From Brachionus manjavacas (Eukaryota; Rotifera; Eurotatoria; Ploima; Brachionidae), in NCBI GenBank assembly GCA_019054805.1, contig JAHQIY010000021.1, forward strand, positions 62,001 through 126,000: DNA of 64,000 bases, in the 5' to 3' direction. Of the stretch, positions 28,251 through 38,250 are shown piece after piece. The notes under the pieces were generated by a model. The model had not been told where the DNA came from, ran no database searches, and saw only the letters and a program-made list of their open reading frames with translations. Both the position numbers and the translations under genes were made by a program. Each line of letters opens with the position of its first letter. The first letter of the stretch is position 1.

Positions 28251-28817
28251 TTATAATTCCATTATTTCTTTAGACTTTTTAGCAATTGTATCGTCTACTT
28301 TAGCAATAAAAGATTTTGTATCGTCTTCAAAATGTTTGCTGGCTAAATCAAAATCGTCTTCTGTAATGCTTTTGGCTTTTTGTAGCTCTTTTAATTTATC
28401 TAAAAATTCTTTACGAATATGCCTAATAGCAATTTTAGCTTTTTCGCTGTATTCACCTGTTTGCTTTACTAGTTTTTTACGGCTTTCTTCGGTTGGGGCA
28501 GGCAATACAATACGCATTTTAGTGCCTTCTATTACTGGGTTTAAACCTAAGTTAGAACCACGCAAAGCAGCTTCTACTGCTACTACCACGCTTTTATCCC
28601 AAATATTTATTAGCAAAGTTCTAGCATCGCCAACGCCTACTGTGGCTACTTGCTCTATAGGCACCATATTGCCGTAGTAATCTACTTTAATAGAGTTTAA
28701 CATAGCACCAGAAGCCCTACCTGTACGCAACGAAGACAAATCGTTATTTAGTGCTTCTATGGTTTTATTCATTTTTTCTATAACATCAGTTTTAATAGGT
28801 TTAATTATTTCGTTCAT
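28251..28817 (-). CDS. frr: ribosome recycling factor
   Basis: RRF splits post-termination ribosomes with EF-G. The 188-residue protein has the family's core: SLRTGRASGAML, the YYGNMVPIEQVATV turn, and the long three-helix bundle with IAIRHIRKEFLDKLKEL. Length is typical. It lies 18 bp after pyrH. Confidence 0.97.
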   Translation of the reverse strand: MNEIIKPIKTDVIEKMNKTIEALNNDLSSLRTGRASGAMLNSIKVDYYGNMVPIEQVATVGVGDARTLLINIWDKSVVVAVEAALRGSNLGLNPVIEGTKMRIVLPAPTEESRKKLVKQTGEYSEKAKIAIRHIRKEFLDKLKELQKAKSITEDDFDLASKHFEDDTKSFIAKVDDTIAKKSKEIMEL

Positions 28818-28835
28818 ACTGTAATTACCTTTTTA

Positions 28836-29570
28836 TTAATGTATAATACTGCAGTTGCTGTTTATGGTGTGGTTAATAAATAAATCTGTAACTATATTTA
28901 TTAGGTTATCTGCTTGGTGAATATTAAAAATAACTATAGGCAAACTGTTGTTTTTAGCAATAGTTACTGCAGAAATATCAACCACTTTTAAGTTTTGCTG
29001 TATAACTTGGTTGTAGCTAACCGAGTTTAACTTAATGGCGTTTGCATTGGTTTTGGGGTCTGCATTGTATACTCCGTTTACCTGCGTACCTTTTAGTATT
29101 AAATCGCAATTAGTTTCTAATGCTCTAATTACGGCACACATATCGGTAGAAAAATAAGGATTAGCCACTCCGCCTGCTAAAACAACAACATGGTTGTTAT
29201 TTAAGTAGTTTAAGCATGTTTGTGCTGTGTAAAACTGGGCTACTTTATTGGCTTCAAACGAATTTAACACCACGCTATTAATATGGTTTTGTTGCAAGCA
29301 ATCTTGTAAAGCAATTGCGTTAATTAACGTTGCAAGCATGCCCATGTTATCAGCTTTAAATCTAGTTAAATTTAAGTTATTACTGGCACCACGCAAAATG
29401 TTACCACCGCCTATTACTATGCAAATTTTAATACCTAACTTACTAACGCTTGCTATTTGTGTAGCAAAGCTATTTAATTTAGTTGGGCAAATAATGTTGT
29501 TGTTATTTGCTAAAGCTTCGCCAGAAAGCTTAATAAGAACAGTTTTATTAAAATTTGCATAGTTAAGCAT
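28836..29570 (-). CDS. pyrH: uridylate kinase
   Basis: PyrH phosphorylates UMP to UDP. The protein has LIKLSGEAL at the N-terminus, IVIGGGNILRG, the TDMCAVIRALE region and GVYNADPKTN. I chose the ATG at 29570, giving 244 residues, because AAAGG lies just upstream and it starts 16 bp after the tsf stop. An upstream in-frame start at 29621 would add 17 residues and overlap tsf. Confidence 0.95.
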   Translation of the reverse strand: MLNYANFNKTVLIKLSGEALANNNNIICPTKLNSFATQIASVSKLGIKICIVIGGGNILRGASNNLNLTRFKADNMGMLATLINAIALQDCLQQNHINSVVLNSFEANKVAQFYTAQTCLNYLNNNHVVVLAGGVANPYFSTDMCAVIRALETNCDLILKGTQVNGVYNADPKTNANAIKLNSVSYNQVIQQNLKVVDISAVTIAKNNSLPIVIFNIHQADNLINIVTDLFINHTINSNCSIIH

Positions 29571-29586
29571 ATTAAATACCTTTAAA

Positions 29587-30486
29587 TTAAGCTTTGCTAA
29601 TGCTGTTAACCTCAGATGCAAAATCTACCACTTGTTTTTCTATGCCTTCGCCTAAAACAAATAGTTTGTATTCTACAATAGAGCAATCGTTTTCTTGTAA
29701 AACTTTTTCTACAGTTAAATCTGGGTTAATAACAAAGCTTTGCTTTAACAATACAACCTCTTGGTAAAATTTAGATAACCTACCTTCTAACATTTTTTCT
29801 ATAATGTTATCTGGCTTACCAGATTGCTTGGCTAAATCTTTTTGTACCGCCATTTCACGTTCTACTAATTGTGGGTCTAAATCGTTTATATTTAAAGCTT
29901 TAGGCGATGTTGCCGCAATGTGCATAGCTATTTGCTTAGCAACTTCTGCATTTTTAGGAGCCTTGTTAAAAACTACTGCAACGCCCATTTTACCTAAGTT
30001 TTCTGCAATTGCATTATGCACGTATAAAGCAACGTGTTTATTTTGCACATCTAACACTTGTAGTCTTCTAATGCCTAGGTTTTCGCCAATGGTGGCAATT
30101 TGGCTAACTAGTTCGTCTGCCACGGTTTTACCATTACCAAAGTTTAATGCTTTTAGGTCTTCTGCAGTAGAAGCAGTGGTAAGATTTAACGATAAATTAG
30201 CTAAAGATTTTACAAAAGATTGAAAAGTCTCGTTTCTGGCTACAAAGTCGGTTTCAGAGTTTACTTCTAACAACACTGCATGGTTATTGTTACTAGCCAC
30301 GGCAACTAAGCCTTCTGCTATTACTCTGTCTGATTTTTTGTTAGCAACAGAAAGACCTTTTTTTCTTAACCAGTCAATTGCTTGTTCAATATCGTTGTTG
30401 CTTTCTGCTAATGCTTTCTTGCAATCTAGCATACCGGCACCGGTTTTTTCTCTTAAGGTTTTTATTAATTCCGAAACACTTGTCAT
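29587..30486 (-). CDS. tsf: elongation factor Ts
   Basis: EF-Ts is the nucleotide exchange factor for EF-Tu. The 299-residue protein has the N-terminal UBA-like TGAGMLDCKKAL segment and the conserved NSETDFVARNE, then AMHIAA. It follows rpsB by about 65 bp, the universal rpsB-tsf order. Confidence 0.97.
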   Translation of the reverse strand: MTSVSELIKTLREKTGAGMLDCKKALAESNNDIEQAIDWLRKKGLSVANKKSDRVIAEGLVAVASNNNHAVLLEVNSETDFVARNETFQSFVKSLANLSLNLTTASTAEDLKALNFGNGKTVADELVSQIATIGENLGIRRLQVLDVQNKHVALYVHNAIAENLGKMGVAVVFNKAPKNAEVAKQIAMHIAATSPKALNINDLDPQLVEREMAVQKDLAKQSGKPDNIIEKMLEGRLSKFYQEVVLLKQSFVINPDLTVEKVLQENDCSIVEYKLFVLGEGIEKQVVDFASEVNSISKA

Positions 30487-30551
30487 GTGTATTTTTCCTT
30501 ATATTTATTAGTATTAACTTGTATTTGCTTATATATAATTATATATATAAA

Positions 30552-31289
30552 TTAAGCGTTTGCGTTGGCATTAGCAGTGTTTTCAACGGCTACTGTTTTA
30601 GCACCAACTTCAATTTGCAGGCCTTGTAATACTGCTTGTGCGGTTAGTTCGCAATACAATTTAATAGCTTTAATTGCATCATCATTACCTGGAATAACAA
30701 AATTAATACCATCGGTACTAACGTTACTATCGGCAATAGCAACAACAGGAATACCCAATTTATTGGCTTCTTGAATAGCAATAGCTTCTTTTTTTGCATC
30801 TATAACAAAAATAACATCTGGCAAGCCACCCATTTTTCTAATACCGCCTAGTGCTGCTTCTAATTTTGCTTTTTGTTTAGTTAAGTCTAATGCTTCTTTT
30901 TTAGTTAGGCCTTCTGCACCCGCATTAAGCTGTTTTTCTATTTTTTCTAATGTGGTAATAGAGTTAGAAATAGTTTTCCAATTGGTTAACATTCCGCCAA
31001 TCCAACGGCTGTTAATGTAGTATTGGCCACACTTTTCGGCGTATTCTTTAACTACGCTAGCTGCTTGTTTTTTAGTGCCTACAAATAAAATTCTACCACC
31101 GCTAGATGCTGTAGTTTTAAAAAAGTTTAAAGCACTGTTTAACATAACAGTAGTTTTTTGTAAGTCTATTATATGAATATTGTTATATGTGCCATAAATA
31201 AACTTAGACATTTTAGGATTCCATTTGCTGGTATGATGACCATAATGAACGCCGTTTTCTAATAATTGTTTAATAGTAAATTGTACCAT
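30552..31289 (-). CDS. rpsB: 30S ribosomal protein S2
   Basis: S2 is a small-subunit ribosomal protein. The start at ATG 31289 gives a normal N-terminus, FTIKQLLENGVHYGHHTSKW, and has AAGGA at the right distance. The longer in-frame start at 31355 would run through the leader hairpin and is rejected. The protein is 245 residues with a short Ala/Asn tail. A structured leader lies just upstream. Confidence 0.96.
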   Translation of the reverse strand: MVQFTIKQLLENGVHYGHHTSKWNPKMSKFIYGTYNNIHIIDLQKTTVMLNSALNFFKTTASSGGRILFVGTKKQAASVVKEYAEKCGQYYINSRWIGGMLTNWKTISNSITTLEKIEKQLNAGAEGLTKKEALDLTKQKAKLEAALGGIRKMGGLPDVIFVIDAKKEAIAIQEANKLGIPVVAIADSNVSTDGINFVIPGNDDAIKAIKLYCELTAQAVLQGLQIEVGAKTVAVENTANANANA

Positions 31290-31303
31290 AGTAAAGTCCT
31301 TTT

Positions 31304-31362
31304 TTTTCCGGTTAAACACAGCATAAATTAAATAGTAGCTTACTTTGTAGGCCACCGGAAAA
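31304..31362 (-). promoter_or_regulatory. candidate structured 5' leader of rpsB
   Basis: In the rpsB leader two perfect 9-bp arms, TTTTCCGGT (minus strand from 31362) and ACCGGAAAA (31312-31304), can pair across 41 nt. The downstream arm runs directly into the Shine-Dalgarno AAGGA. This layout fits autogenous control of rpsB-tsf by S2, known in other bacteria, but the specific RNA class is not recognised. Confidence 0.5.
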
Positions 31363-31461
31363 CTGTAATAATATAAATTACAAATTTAAATATTTATGCT
31401 TATTGTTGTTAATTAATAACTATATTATATTGTACTAGATTTTTACTAAAAAGCAAATTAA

Positions 31462-31490
31462 TTGTGTTTATACTAATTGTGTAGTATATT
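31462..31490 (+). promoter_or_regulatory. predicted promoter of proS-lolCD
   Basis: TTGTGT (31462-31467) and TATATT (31485-31490) are spaced 17 bp, about 42 bp upstream of the proS ATG. It lies in the divergent region shared with rpsB. Confidence 0.45.
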
Positions 31491-31531
31491 TTATGTGTAT
31501 ATTATTTAATTAATTAAACACTGGTTAACTT

Positions 31532-32863
31532 ATGCTTTTTAGTAATTTATTTTGCCCTATTTTAAAAGAAAACCCTAAAGATGCCGTTGTAAAGTCTCAT
31601 ATTTTAATGCTTAAAGCTGGCTTAATTAGGCAAACTGCTTCTGGTATTTATGCTTTTTTGCCGTTAGGTTTAAAAGTGCTAAACAACATTACTAACATTA
31701 TTGTTAAAGAAATTAACCAAAGTGGCGGTAATTACTTGTTAATGCCTACTATTCAAAATGCAGACTTATGGTACAAAAGCGGTAGATACACCAGTTATGG
31801 GCAAGAAATGCTTAAAATTACAGACCGCCACAACAAAGAAATGCTGTTTAGCCCCACTAACGAAGAACAAATAACCGCTTTATTTAACGAAACCATACAA
31901 AGCTATAAAGAACTACCTTTATATTTATACCAAATTAATTGGAAATTTAGAGACGAAATTAGACCACGCTTTGGCCTAATGCGTGGTAGAGAATTTTTAA
32001 TGAAAGACGGATATTCGTTTGATTTAACCCCACAAGAAGCTACCCTAACCTACAAAAAAACCATGGCGGCTTACTTAAAAATATTTAATAGCCTAGGCTT
32101 AAAAGCGTTACCTATGAAAGCCGACACCGGCCCAATTGGCGGAGACCTAAGCCACGAGTTTTTAATTGTAGCAGAAACCGGCGAAAGCACCGTTTATTGT
32201 GATAAAAATATTTTAGAATTATCTTTACAGCAAACCAATATAAACTACAGCAATTCTGCAGAAATAGAAGAAATATTTAATAAGTACACCAGTTATTATT
32301 CGGTTACCCAAGAAGAACACAACCCGCAAAACCCTACTTACCTGCAAAATAAAGAAAACATAGTTACCACTAAAGCTATTGAAATTGGCCATATTTTTTA
32401 TTTTGCCGATAAATACACCAAAGCCTTAGATGTATTTGTGTTAGATAAAAATCAAAAACCGGTTTATCCGCTTATGGGGTCTTACGGAATTGGCGTTTCT
32501 AGGTTGCTTGCCGCTATTGTAGAAGCTTGTAGCGACAATAACGGCATTGTGTGGCCGGCAGAGGTTGCTCCGTTTTATTGCGTTATTAATAGCTTAGGTA
32601 ATAATGCAGAAGTGGTAGAAAAATGTAATAACATTTATACTTTTTTGCAACAAAATAATATAGAAGTACTATACAACAATAAAGAAGACTCTGCAGGCAA
32701 TAAACTATATACTGCAGATTTACTAGGCTTTCCTTTTCAAATAAACCTAGGTAACAAGGGTATAAAAAACGGCTTTATAGAAGTAAAAAACCGCAAAACT
32801 AATACTGTTACCAATGTGGATATTAACAACACTAAGCAATTATTACAGGCGTTAAATGTTTAA
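31532..32863 (+). CDS. proS: prolyl-tRNA synthetase, short alphaproteobacterial type
   Basis: ProS charges tRNA-Pro. The 443-residue protein lacks the INS editing domain, the form usual for alphaproteobacteria. Motifs are TNEEQITALF (motif region), RPRFGLMRGREFLMKDGYSF, the GPIGGDLSHEF block and GSYGIGVSRLLAA (motif 3), followed by an anticodon-binding domain. It overlaps lolC by 8 bp, giving a proS-lolC-lolD operon as in many alphaproteobacteria. Confidence 0.96.
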   Translation: MLFSNLFCPILKENPKDAVVKSHILMLKAGLIRQTASGIYAFLPLGLKVLNNITNIIVKEINQSGGNYLLMPTIQNADLWYKSGRYTSYGQEMLKITDRHNKEMLFSPTNEEQITALFNETIQSYKELPLYLYQINWKFRDEIRPRFGLMRGREFLMKDGYSFDLTPQEATLTYKKTMAAYLKIFNSLGLKALPMKADTGPIGGDLSHEFLIVAETGESTVYCDKNILELSLQQTNINYSNSAEIEEIFNKYTSYYSVTQEEHNPQNPTYLQNKENIVTTKAIEIGHIFYFADKYTKALDVFVLDKNQKPVYPLMGSYGIGVSRLLAAIVEACSDNNGIVWPAEVAPFYCVINSLGNNAEVVEKCNNIYTFLQQNNIEVLYNNKEDSAGNKLYTADLLGFPFQINLGNKGIKNGFIEVKNRKTNTVTNVDINNTKQLLQALNV

Positions 32864-34103
32864 ATTAATAGAATTTACCATTGCTAATAAATATTTAAAA
32901 TCTAAACGTAAAGAAAGCTTTATTACATTTATATCTTGGTTTTCGTTAATTGGTATTGCCTTAGGGGTTGCGGTTTTAATTATTGTTATGTCGGTAATGA
33001 ATGGTTTTAGAAAGCAAATTATAAGCAACCTAATAGGTTTATCGGGGCATGTGTATGTTAGCTCGGCTTATAATAATTCTATAAATAATTATAATAATGT
33101 TATAACCACTATTAAACAAAACAACTTAGTTACCAATGCTTTTGCGGTAATTAATCAGCAAGTATTGTTTAGCAGTAATGGTAATTCGTTTGGGGGTATG
33201 GTAAGTGGGTTATCGGTTAATAATATTTTAAGCAAGCCTTTGTTGGCAAATTCTTTAACTACACAAAATATACAAACTTTTAAAGAAAATACAAATTCTA
33301 TTATACTAGGTTATGCCTTAGCCAACAGCTTAGGGGTTAAAATTAACGATAATGTTACGCTAATTTCGCCCAACGGCTACAGCAGTGTGTTTGGCAGTGT
33401 GCCTAAATTTGGTAGTTATAAAGTGGTGGCTTTGGTTAACACGGGCTTGTATCAGTACGATTCTTCGTTAGCTATTTTGCGTTTAGATGTTGCTCAGCAA
33501 TTTTTTAACTATAACAATTCGGCACAACAAATAGAAATTTTTTTAACAGACTACAACCTAGCCAACCAAGCAAAAACACAACTACAACAAAGCCTAAGCA
33601 ATTTTTACATAACCAACTGGCAAGATACCAACAAATACTTAATAGATGCCCTACTGGTAGAACGCAATGTTATGTTTTTAATTTTAAGTTTAGTTATATT
33701 AATTGCTTCGTTTAACATAGTTTCTGGCTTAACCATGTTGGTTAAAAATAAAACTAAAGAAATTGCAATTTTACGCACTATGGGCTTAAGCGAAAATTCT
33801 GTAATAAAAATATTTTTATTAGTTGGTTTGCGTATAGGCGTGGTTGGTACTGCATTTGGTAGTGTTTTAGGTTGCATTATTGCATTAAATTTAGAAAGCA
33901 TAAAACTATTTTTAGAAAGCACTTTTGGGGTAAGTTTGTTTCCGCAACAAGTGTATTTTTTATCGCAATTACCTTCAGATTTACAGTCGCTTCAGGTAGT
34001 TTTTATAGTATTATTAGCAATTAGCTTTAGTTTGTTATCGGCAATTTATCCTGCCATTAAAGCATCTAAGGTTTCTCCGGCAGAAGGATTAAAGCATGAC
34101 TAA
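32856..34103 (+). CDS. lolC: lipoprotein-releasing ABC transporter permease (LolC/E family)
   Basis: LolC/E permeases work with LolD to extract lipoproteins from the inner membrane and pass them to LolA. The 415-residue protein has one N-terminal helix (ISWFSLIGIALGVAVLII), a large periplasmic domain, and three C-terminal helices with the FtsX-like region around TKEIAILRTMGLSE. Only one permease gene is present, as in alphaproteobacteria with a LolF-like homodimer. It overlaps both neighbours by 8 bp. Confidence 0.92.
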   Translation: MFKLIEFTIANKYLKSKRKESFITFISWFSLIGIALGVAVLIIVMSVMNGFRKQIISNLIGLSGHVYVSSAYNNSINNYNNVITTIKQNNLVTNAFAVINQQVLFSSNGNSFGGMVSGLSVNNILSKPLLANSLTTQNIQTFKENTNSIILGYALANSLGVKINDNVTLISPNGYSSVFGSVPKFGSYKVVALVNTGLYQYDSSLAILRLDVAQQFFNYNNSAQQIEIFLTDYNLANQAKTQLQQSLSNFYITNWQDTNKYLIDALLVERNVMFLILSLVILIASFNIVSGLTMLVKNKTKEIAILRTMGLSENSVIKIFLLVGLRIGVVGTAFGSVLGCIIALNLESIKLFLESTFGVSLFPQQVYFLSQLPSDLQSLQVVFIVLLAISFSLLSAIYPAIKASKVSPAEGLKHD

Positions 34104-34782
34104 CCCTATTTTAAACGCAATTAATGTTGGCAAATATTACAATTTTAATGGTAATAAAATATCTATTTTACAAAACCTAAACCTAACCATAAATGCGGGC
34201 GATTTTAATATTTTAATGGGGCCCAGCGGTAGCGGAAAAACCACCTTGCTAAATATTTGCGGAATGTTAGACGAAGTTACCAGCGGTTTACTAACCATTA
34301 ATAACCAAGAAGTTGCCAAATTATCTAACCTTAAAAAAACTCAGTTACGTGGCAGTTTAATAGGTTTTATTTTTCAGTTTCATAACTTATTGCCAGATTT
34401 TACTGCACTAGAAAACGTTGCTTTACCTTTGCTAATTAATAAAGTTAATAAAAAAATTGCCATACAGCAAGCACTAGATATGCTAAATAGCGTTGGCTTG
34501 CATGCACGGGCTAAGCATTATCCTTCTATGTTATCCGGTGGCGAACAACAACGTGTTGCCATTGCCAGAGCTTTAATTTCTAAACCAAAACTACTAATTG
34601 CAGACGAACCCACCGGTAACCTAGACAAAAAAACCGCCACCGAAATTTTAGAGCTAATGCTTAATTTAGCCAAAATTAACAACACCGCAATGTTAGTAGC
34701 TACCCACGATATTAACTTAACTAAATTAACATCGCACTATTTAACTTTAAATAGCGGAGTTTTACAACAGGTTTCTAGCTAA
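34096..34782 (+). CDS. lolD: lipoprotein-releasing ABC transporter ATP-binding protein LolD
   Basis: LolD powers the Lol lipoprotein release complex. The 228-residue ATPase has Walker A GPSGSGKT (42-49), the ABC signature LSGGEQQR (146-153), Walker B LLIADEP with the D-loop GNLD, and the H-loop in VATHD. It overlaps lolC by 8 bp, confirming the pair. Confidence 0.94.
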   Translation: MTNPILNAINVGKYYNFNGNKISILQNLNLTINAGDFNILMGPSGSGKTTLLNICGMLDEVTSGLLTINNQEVAKLSNLKKTQLRGSLIGFIFQFHNLLPDFTALENVALPLLINKVNKKIAIQQALDMLNSVGLHARAKHYPSMLSGGEQQRVAIARALISKPKLLIADEPTGNLDKKTATEILELMLNLAKINNTAMLVATHDINLTKLTSHYLTLNSGVLQQVSS

Positions 34783-34886
34783 AATTATTTTTTTATACAC
34801 AAATATAAAAATTTATTTGCATTTTTATAAAAAATTATGCTACCATTTTATTACAAATAAAAACATTAACGCAACAGCAGTGTAAT

Positions 34887-36818
34887 ATGGAAGCAACAAA
34901 TAACAACACAAACAAACATAATTTATTTAGCAACTTAAATTCTTACCTACAAACTAAGCAACAAGCCTTACAAAACCCAAATAAATACTGGGATGAGGTA
35001 GCTAAAACGTTAGTATGGCAAAAACCCTATACCATAATAAATAATAGTAGTTTTAATTTACATAATATACAAATAAAATGGTTTGAAGACGGCCAACTAA
35101 ATATGGCTTACAACTGCATTAATGCACACCTACCACACAATGCTAATAAAAACGCTTTTGTGTTTATAAATAACGATTTATCTACCAGAACCGCCATAAC
35201 CTATGGGCAGTTGCATGTTAATGTTAACAAGTATTCTAATATGTTAATAGAACTTGGCGTTAAACAAGGCGATGTAGTAACCATATATTTACCAACCTGT
35301 AAAGAAGCAATTTACACAATGCTAGCGTGTGCCAACATAGGTGCGGTACATTCGGTAGTATTTACAGGCTTTGCCCCTACTGCCCTTGCAGAACGCATTA
35401 ACGATGCTAACAGCAAATTTTTAATAACAGCAAGCCACGCCTTACGAGGAGCCAAAGAATTAAACCTAAAAGAAATTGTAGATAAAACCATACCTATGTG
35501 TGCCAATTTACAAAAAATAGTTATTAACAATACCAACAACGCCAATATTAGTAATAGTAGCTTGTATGTTAATTTAAATAATGTGCTAGCTAATGCATCT
35601 AGTAACTGTACGCCTGTGGTAGTAAATGCAGAGCATCCGTTATTTATTTTATATACCAGTGGTTCTACCGCTAAACCTAAAGGCTTAGTGCATAGCACGG
35701 GCGGTTATGCTGTTTATAGCAAACATACTTTTGGTGTAAATTTTAATTATAGCCCTACAGATATTTATTTTTGCACGGCAGATATAGGTTGGATAACCGG
35801 ACATTCGTACGTAGTATATGGCCCCTTGTTAAACTGTGCTACCACAATAGTGTACGAAGGCCTACCGCTATACCCAACACCTTCTAGCTACTGGCAAGTG
35901 TGCGAACAAGAAAAAGTAAATATTTTTTACACCGCCCCAACCGCAATACGCAGTTTGCTAAATTACGATGTTAATAAATATGTGGCAAAATATAATTTAA
36001 ATAGTTTAAAAGTTATAGCCACCGTGGGCGAACCTATTAACCTAGAAGCTTGGGAGTGGTTTTACACTAACATTGGTAAAAATCGTTGTGCGTTGGTAGA
36101 TACTTGGTGGCAAACCGAAACAGGCGGGCATATTATTACTTGTGTTCCCCATGTTACTTTTCCTAAGCCTACTTATGCAGGGCAAGAATTTTTTGGCATT
36201 AAAGCCGTTATTTTAGACGATAACAAAAAAGTATTGCCAGACGGCGAGCTAGGTGCGTTGTGCTTATGCAATAGTTGGCCAGGGCAAGCACGCACTATTA
36301 TTAATAACCATAAATTATTTATTAATACTTATTTTAGTGCTTATGCTGGGTATTATTTTTCGGGCGATGAAGCCATTAAAAGCAGTAATGGTGATATCCG
36401 CATTTTAGGGCGAAAAGACGACGTTATTAATGTTTCTGGCCACAGAATTAGTAGCGCTAACCTAGAAGACGTGGTAAATATGCACCCTAATATAGCAGAA
36501 AGTGCCGCTGTTGGGGTAGAAGACGCAATAAAAGGTTTTGAAATTGTAGTTTTTTGTTCGTTAAATAAATCTACACACAATTATGCAGAAATTCCGCAAG
36601 AAGCCATAGATTTATTACGTAGTAAAATTGGCCCCATTGCTACCCCTAAAAAAATTATTATAGTGCCAGATTTACCTAAAACACGCTCTGGTAAAATTAT
36701 GCGTAGAATTTTACGCAAAATAGCAAACCAAGATTATACCAACTTTGGCGATACTTCTACATTGGCTAACCCAGAAATTGTAAATACCATTGTAAATGTA
36801 GTTAAGGGTGGTAATTAA
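34887..36818 (+). CDS. acs: acetyl-CoA synthetase
   Basis: Acs activates acetate (or a related short acid) to acyl-CoA with ATP via an acyl-AMP. The 643-residue protein has the AMP-binding P-loop YTSGSTAKPKG, VDTWWQTETGGHII, the hinge region RILGRKDDVINVSGHR and the C-terminal TRSGKIMRRILRKIA, whose Lys is the known acetylation site in this family. Length fits Acs; a propionyl-CoA synthetase is possible but less likely. It is a single gene with no obvious promoter match. Confidence 0.9.
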   Translation: MEATNNNTNKHNLFSNLNSYLQTKQQALQNPNKYWDEVAKTLVWQKPYTIINNSSFNLHNIQIKWFEDGQLNMAYNCINAHLPHNANKNAFVFINNDLSTRTAITYGQLHVNVNKYSNMLIELGVKQGDVVTIYLPTCKEAIYTMLACANIGAVHSVVFTGFAPTALAERINDANSKFLITASHALRGAKELNLKEIVDKTIPMCANLQKIVINNTNNANISNSSLYVNLNNVLANASSNCTPVVVNAEHPLFILYTSGSTAKPKGLVHSTGGYAVYSKHTFGVNFNYSPTDIYFCTADIGWITGHSYVVYGPLLNCATTIVYEGLPLYPTPSSYWQVCEQEKVNIFYTAPTAIRSLLNYDVNKYVAKYNLNSLKVIATVGEPINLEAWEWFYTNIGKNRCALVDTWWQTETGGHIITCVPHVTFPKPTYAGQEFFGIKAVILDDNKKVLPDGELGALCLCNSWPGQARTIINNHKLFINTYFSAYAGYYFSGDEAIKSSNGDIRILGRKDDVINVSGHRISSANLEDVVNMHPNIAESAAVGVEDAIKGFEIVVFCSLNKSTHNYAEIPQEAIDLLRSKIGPIATPKKIIIVPDLPKTRSGKIMRRILRKIANQDYTNFGDTSTLANPEIVNTIVNVVKGGN

Positions 36819-36835
36819 TAAAGGTACAACCTCGT

Positions 36836-36880
36836 GTAAAGCATAGGTAGGCAGTGAAATGCTGTTTACCTACCGCTTAC
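36836..36880. terminator. hairpin between convergent acs and the solute-binding lipoprotein gene
   Basis: An imperfect hairpin pairs GTAAAGC with GCTTAC (one bulge) and GGTAGG with CCTACC around a loop of about 17 nt, lying across the 3' end of the minus-strand gene. There is no T run, so it may be a Rho-dependent or processing structure. Confidence 0.35.
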
Positions 36881-38134
36881 AAACTCGCTGTTAAACATTC
36901 TTATATCTAGTTTTTCTATAACTTGTTTATATTTATTAATTTTGGTATTAAAAGGTTGCAAAGTGCCTATATAAGTACCAATATTGGTTTTATTACCATA
37001 AAAGCTAACATTTAGTAATTTAGTTTTTACACTTACGCTTTGCATAGCATTGGCTAACTTAGTACGGCAAGCCACAGAATTTACTTTACAATCTGTACCA
37101 TAATTAGCATTTTTTAAAGCTTGGGCTATTAAATAAATGGTAGAATAACCAATATAAGAAGAATATCTAGGTTTAATTTTATATTTTGCTTGATATTGTG
37201 CTACAAACTGTTTGTTATTATCCGAATTTATAGCATACCACGGAAAACCCGTTGCAACCCAACCTTTTGGCGTATAGTAACCTAGGGTGTCTAACCATTC
37301 TGGTTCGCCCGCAAACATAATGTATACTTGCTTGTTAAGTAGTAATCTATAGCGTTGTGCAACCAATGCAAAGTTTTCAATATCGGGGCCATCTAAGGCA
37401 ATAATTACCGCATTAGCTGGGGTATCTCTTATTTCTTTTAAAGCTTCATCGTTTTGTAAATCTTTGGCTTTTCTAATATCTGCAATAATTTTTAAATTTG
37501 GGTTAGCTTTGTGTATTGCGGTTTTAAAGGCTTTGTATAAATAATCGCCCTCGCTATTGGCGTAGGTAAATATAGCCACGCTATTAATAGATTTATTACT
37601 TGCCAATTTATTAACAATTGCTTTAACGTGTACTAGGTAGCCTTCTTTTACCCTAAAAACAAAGTTGCCTGCGGGGTTGGTGTTTTCTAGTAGTATGTTT
37701 TCGCTAGATGTACCGGTTATTAAATATGGAATATAATTTTGGTTAGCATAATTTGCTACCCCTAGTGCATTGTAATAACTGGTTGCACCTATAAAAACCG
37801 TTGGATTATTAGCATAATGGGCTGCCTTTGCTGCTTGGTAAGCCTGCACATAACTACTGTAATCGTTTTGTTTAATTAAATTAAGCTTTATACCGTTTAT
37901 TCCGCCTTGTTGGTTAATTTCTGCTAAAGCCATTTTTATACCGTAGTAGTAATTAGCGGTGTAATCGTTATATAAGCTTTGGCTGTTAATATCTACAATA
38001 TTAATGGTTGTTAACGGAAGCCCTACTGTAGATAAATCTACCGCTGGCTTGCTGTTGTTTAAATTTGGTTTTAATGCAGAACACGCCGAAGTTAAAATTA
38101 ATGTAATTAGTAGTAAAACTGTATGTTTTTTCAT
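36866..38134 (-). CDS. solute-binding lipoprotein, Leu/Ile/Val-binding (Peripla_BP_6) fold
   Basis: This 422-residue protein begins at ATG 38134 with a lipoprotein signal peptide, lipobox LTSAC (Cys18). The upstream frame extension to 38260 has no ribosome-binding site and overlaps a divergent gene, so it is rejected. The body resembles type I periplasmic binding proteins: GIKMALAEINQQGGINGIKL, then FIGATSYYNALGVANYA and VFRV. Such lipoproteins bind amino acids for ABC uptake, or, as LpoA-like proteins, activate penicillin-binding proteins. No permease genes are adjacent, so the partner is unknown. Confidence 0.75.
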   Translation of the reverse strand: MKKHTVLLLITLILTSACSALKPNLNNSKPAVDLSTVGLPLTTINIVDINSQSLYNDYTANYYYGIKMALAEINQQGGINGIKLNLIKQNDYSSYVQAYQAAKAAHYANNPTVFIGATSYYNALGVANYANQNYIPYLITGTSSENILLENTNPAGNFVFRVKEGYLVHVKAIVNKLASNKSINSVAIFTYANSEGDYLYKAFKTAIHKANPNLKIIADIRKAKDLQNDEALKEIRDTPANAVIIALDGPDIENFALVAQRYRLLLNKQVYIMFAGEPEWLDTLGYYTPKGWVATGFPWYAINSDNNKQFVAQYQAKYKIKPRYSSYIGYSTIYLIAQALKNANYGTDCKVNSVACRTKLANAMQSVSVKTKLLNVSFYGNKTNIGTYIGTLQPFNTKINKYKQVIEKLDIRMFNSEFVSGR

Positions 38135-38250
38135 ATTATAAACGCTACCTTTTGTATATTTTTTTAAAAATACTATTATTTTATTTATTTTAATAGTATA
38201 ATTATTAATTATAGTATAATTATTATTAATGTAAAATAAGTTTGTAAGTA

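Noticed and set aside
35312-35698. 128-codon minus-strand ORF
   Set aside because: Antisense of acs with no motif or ribosome-binding site.
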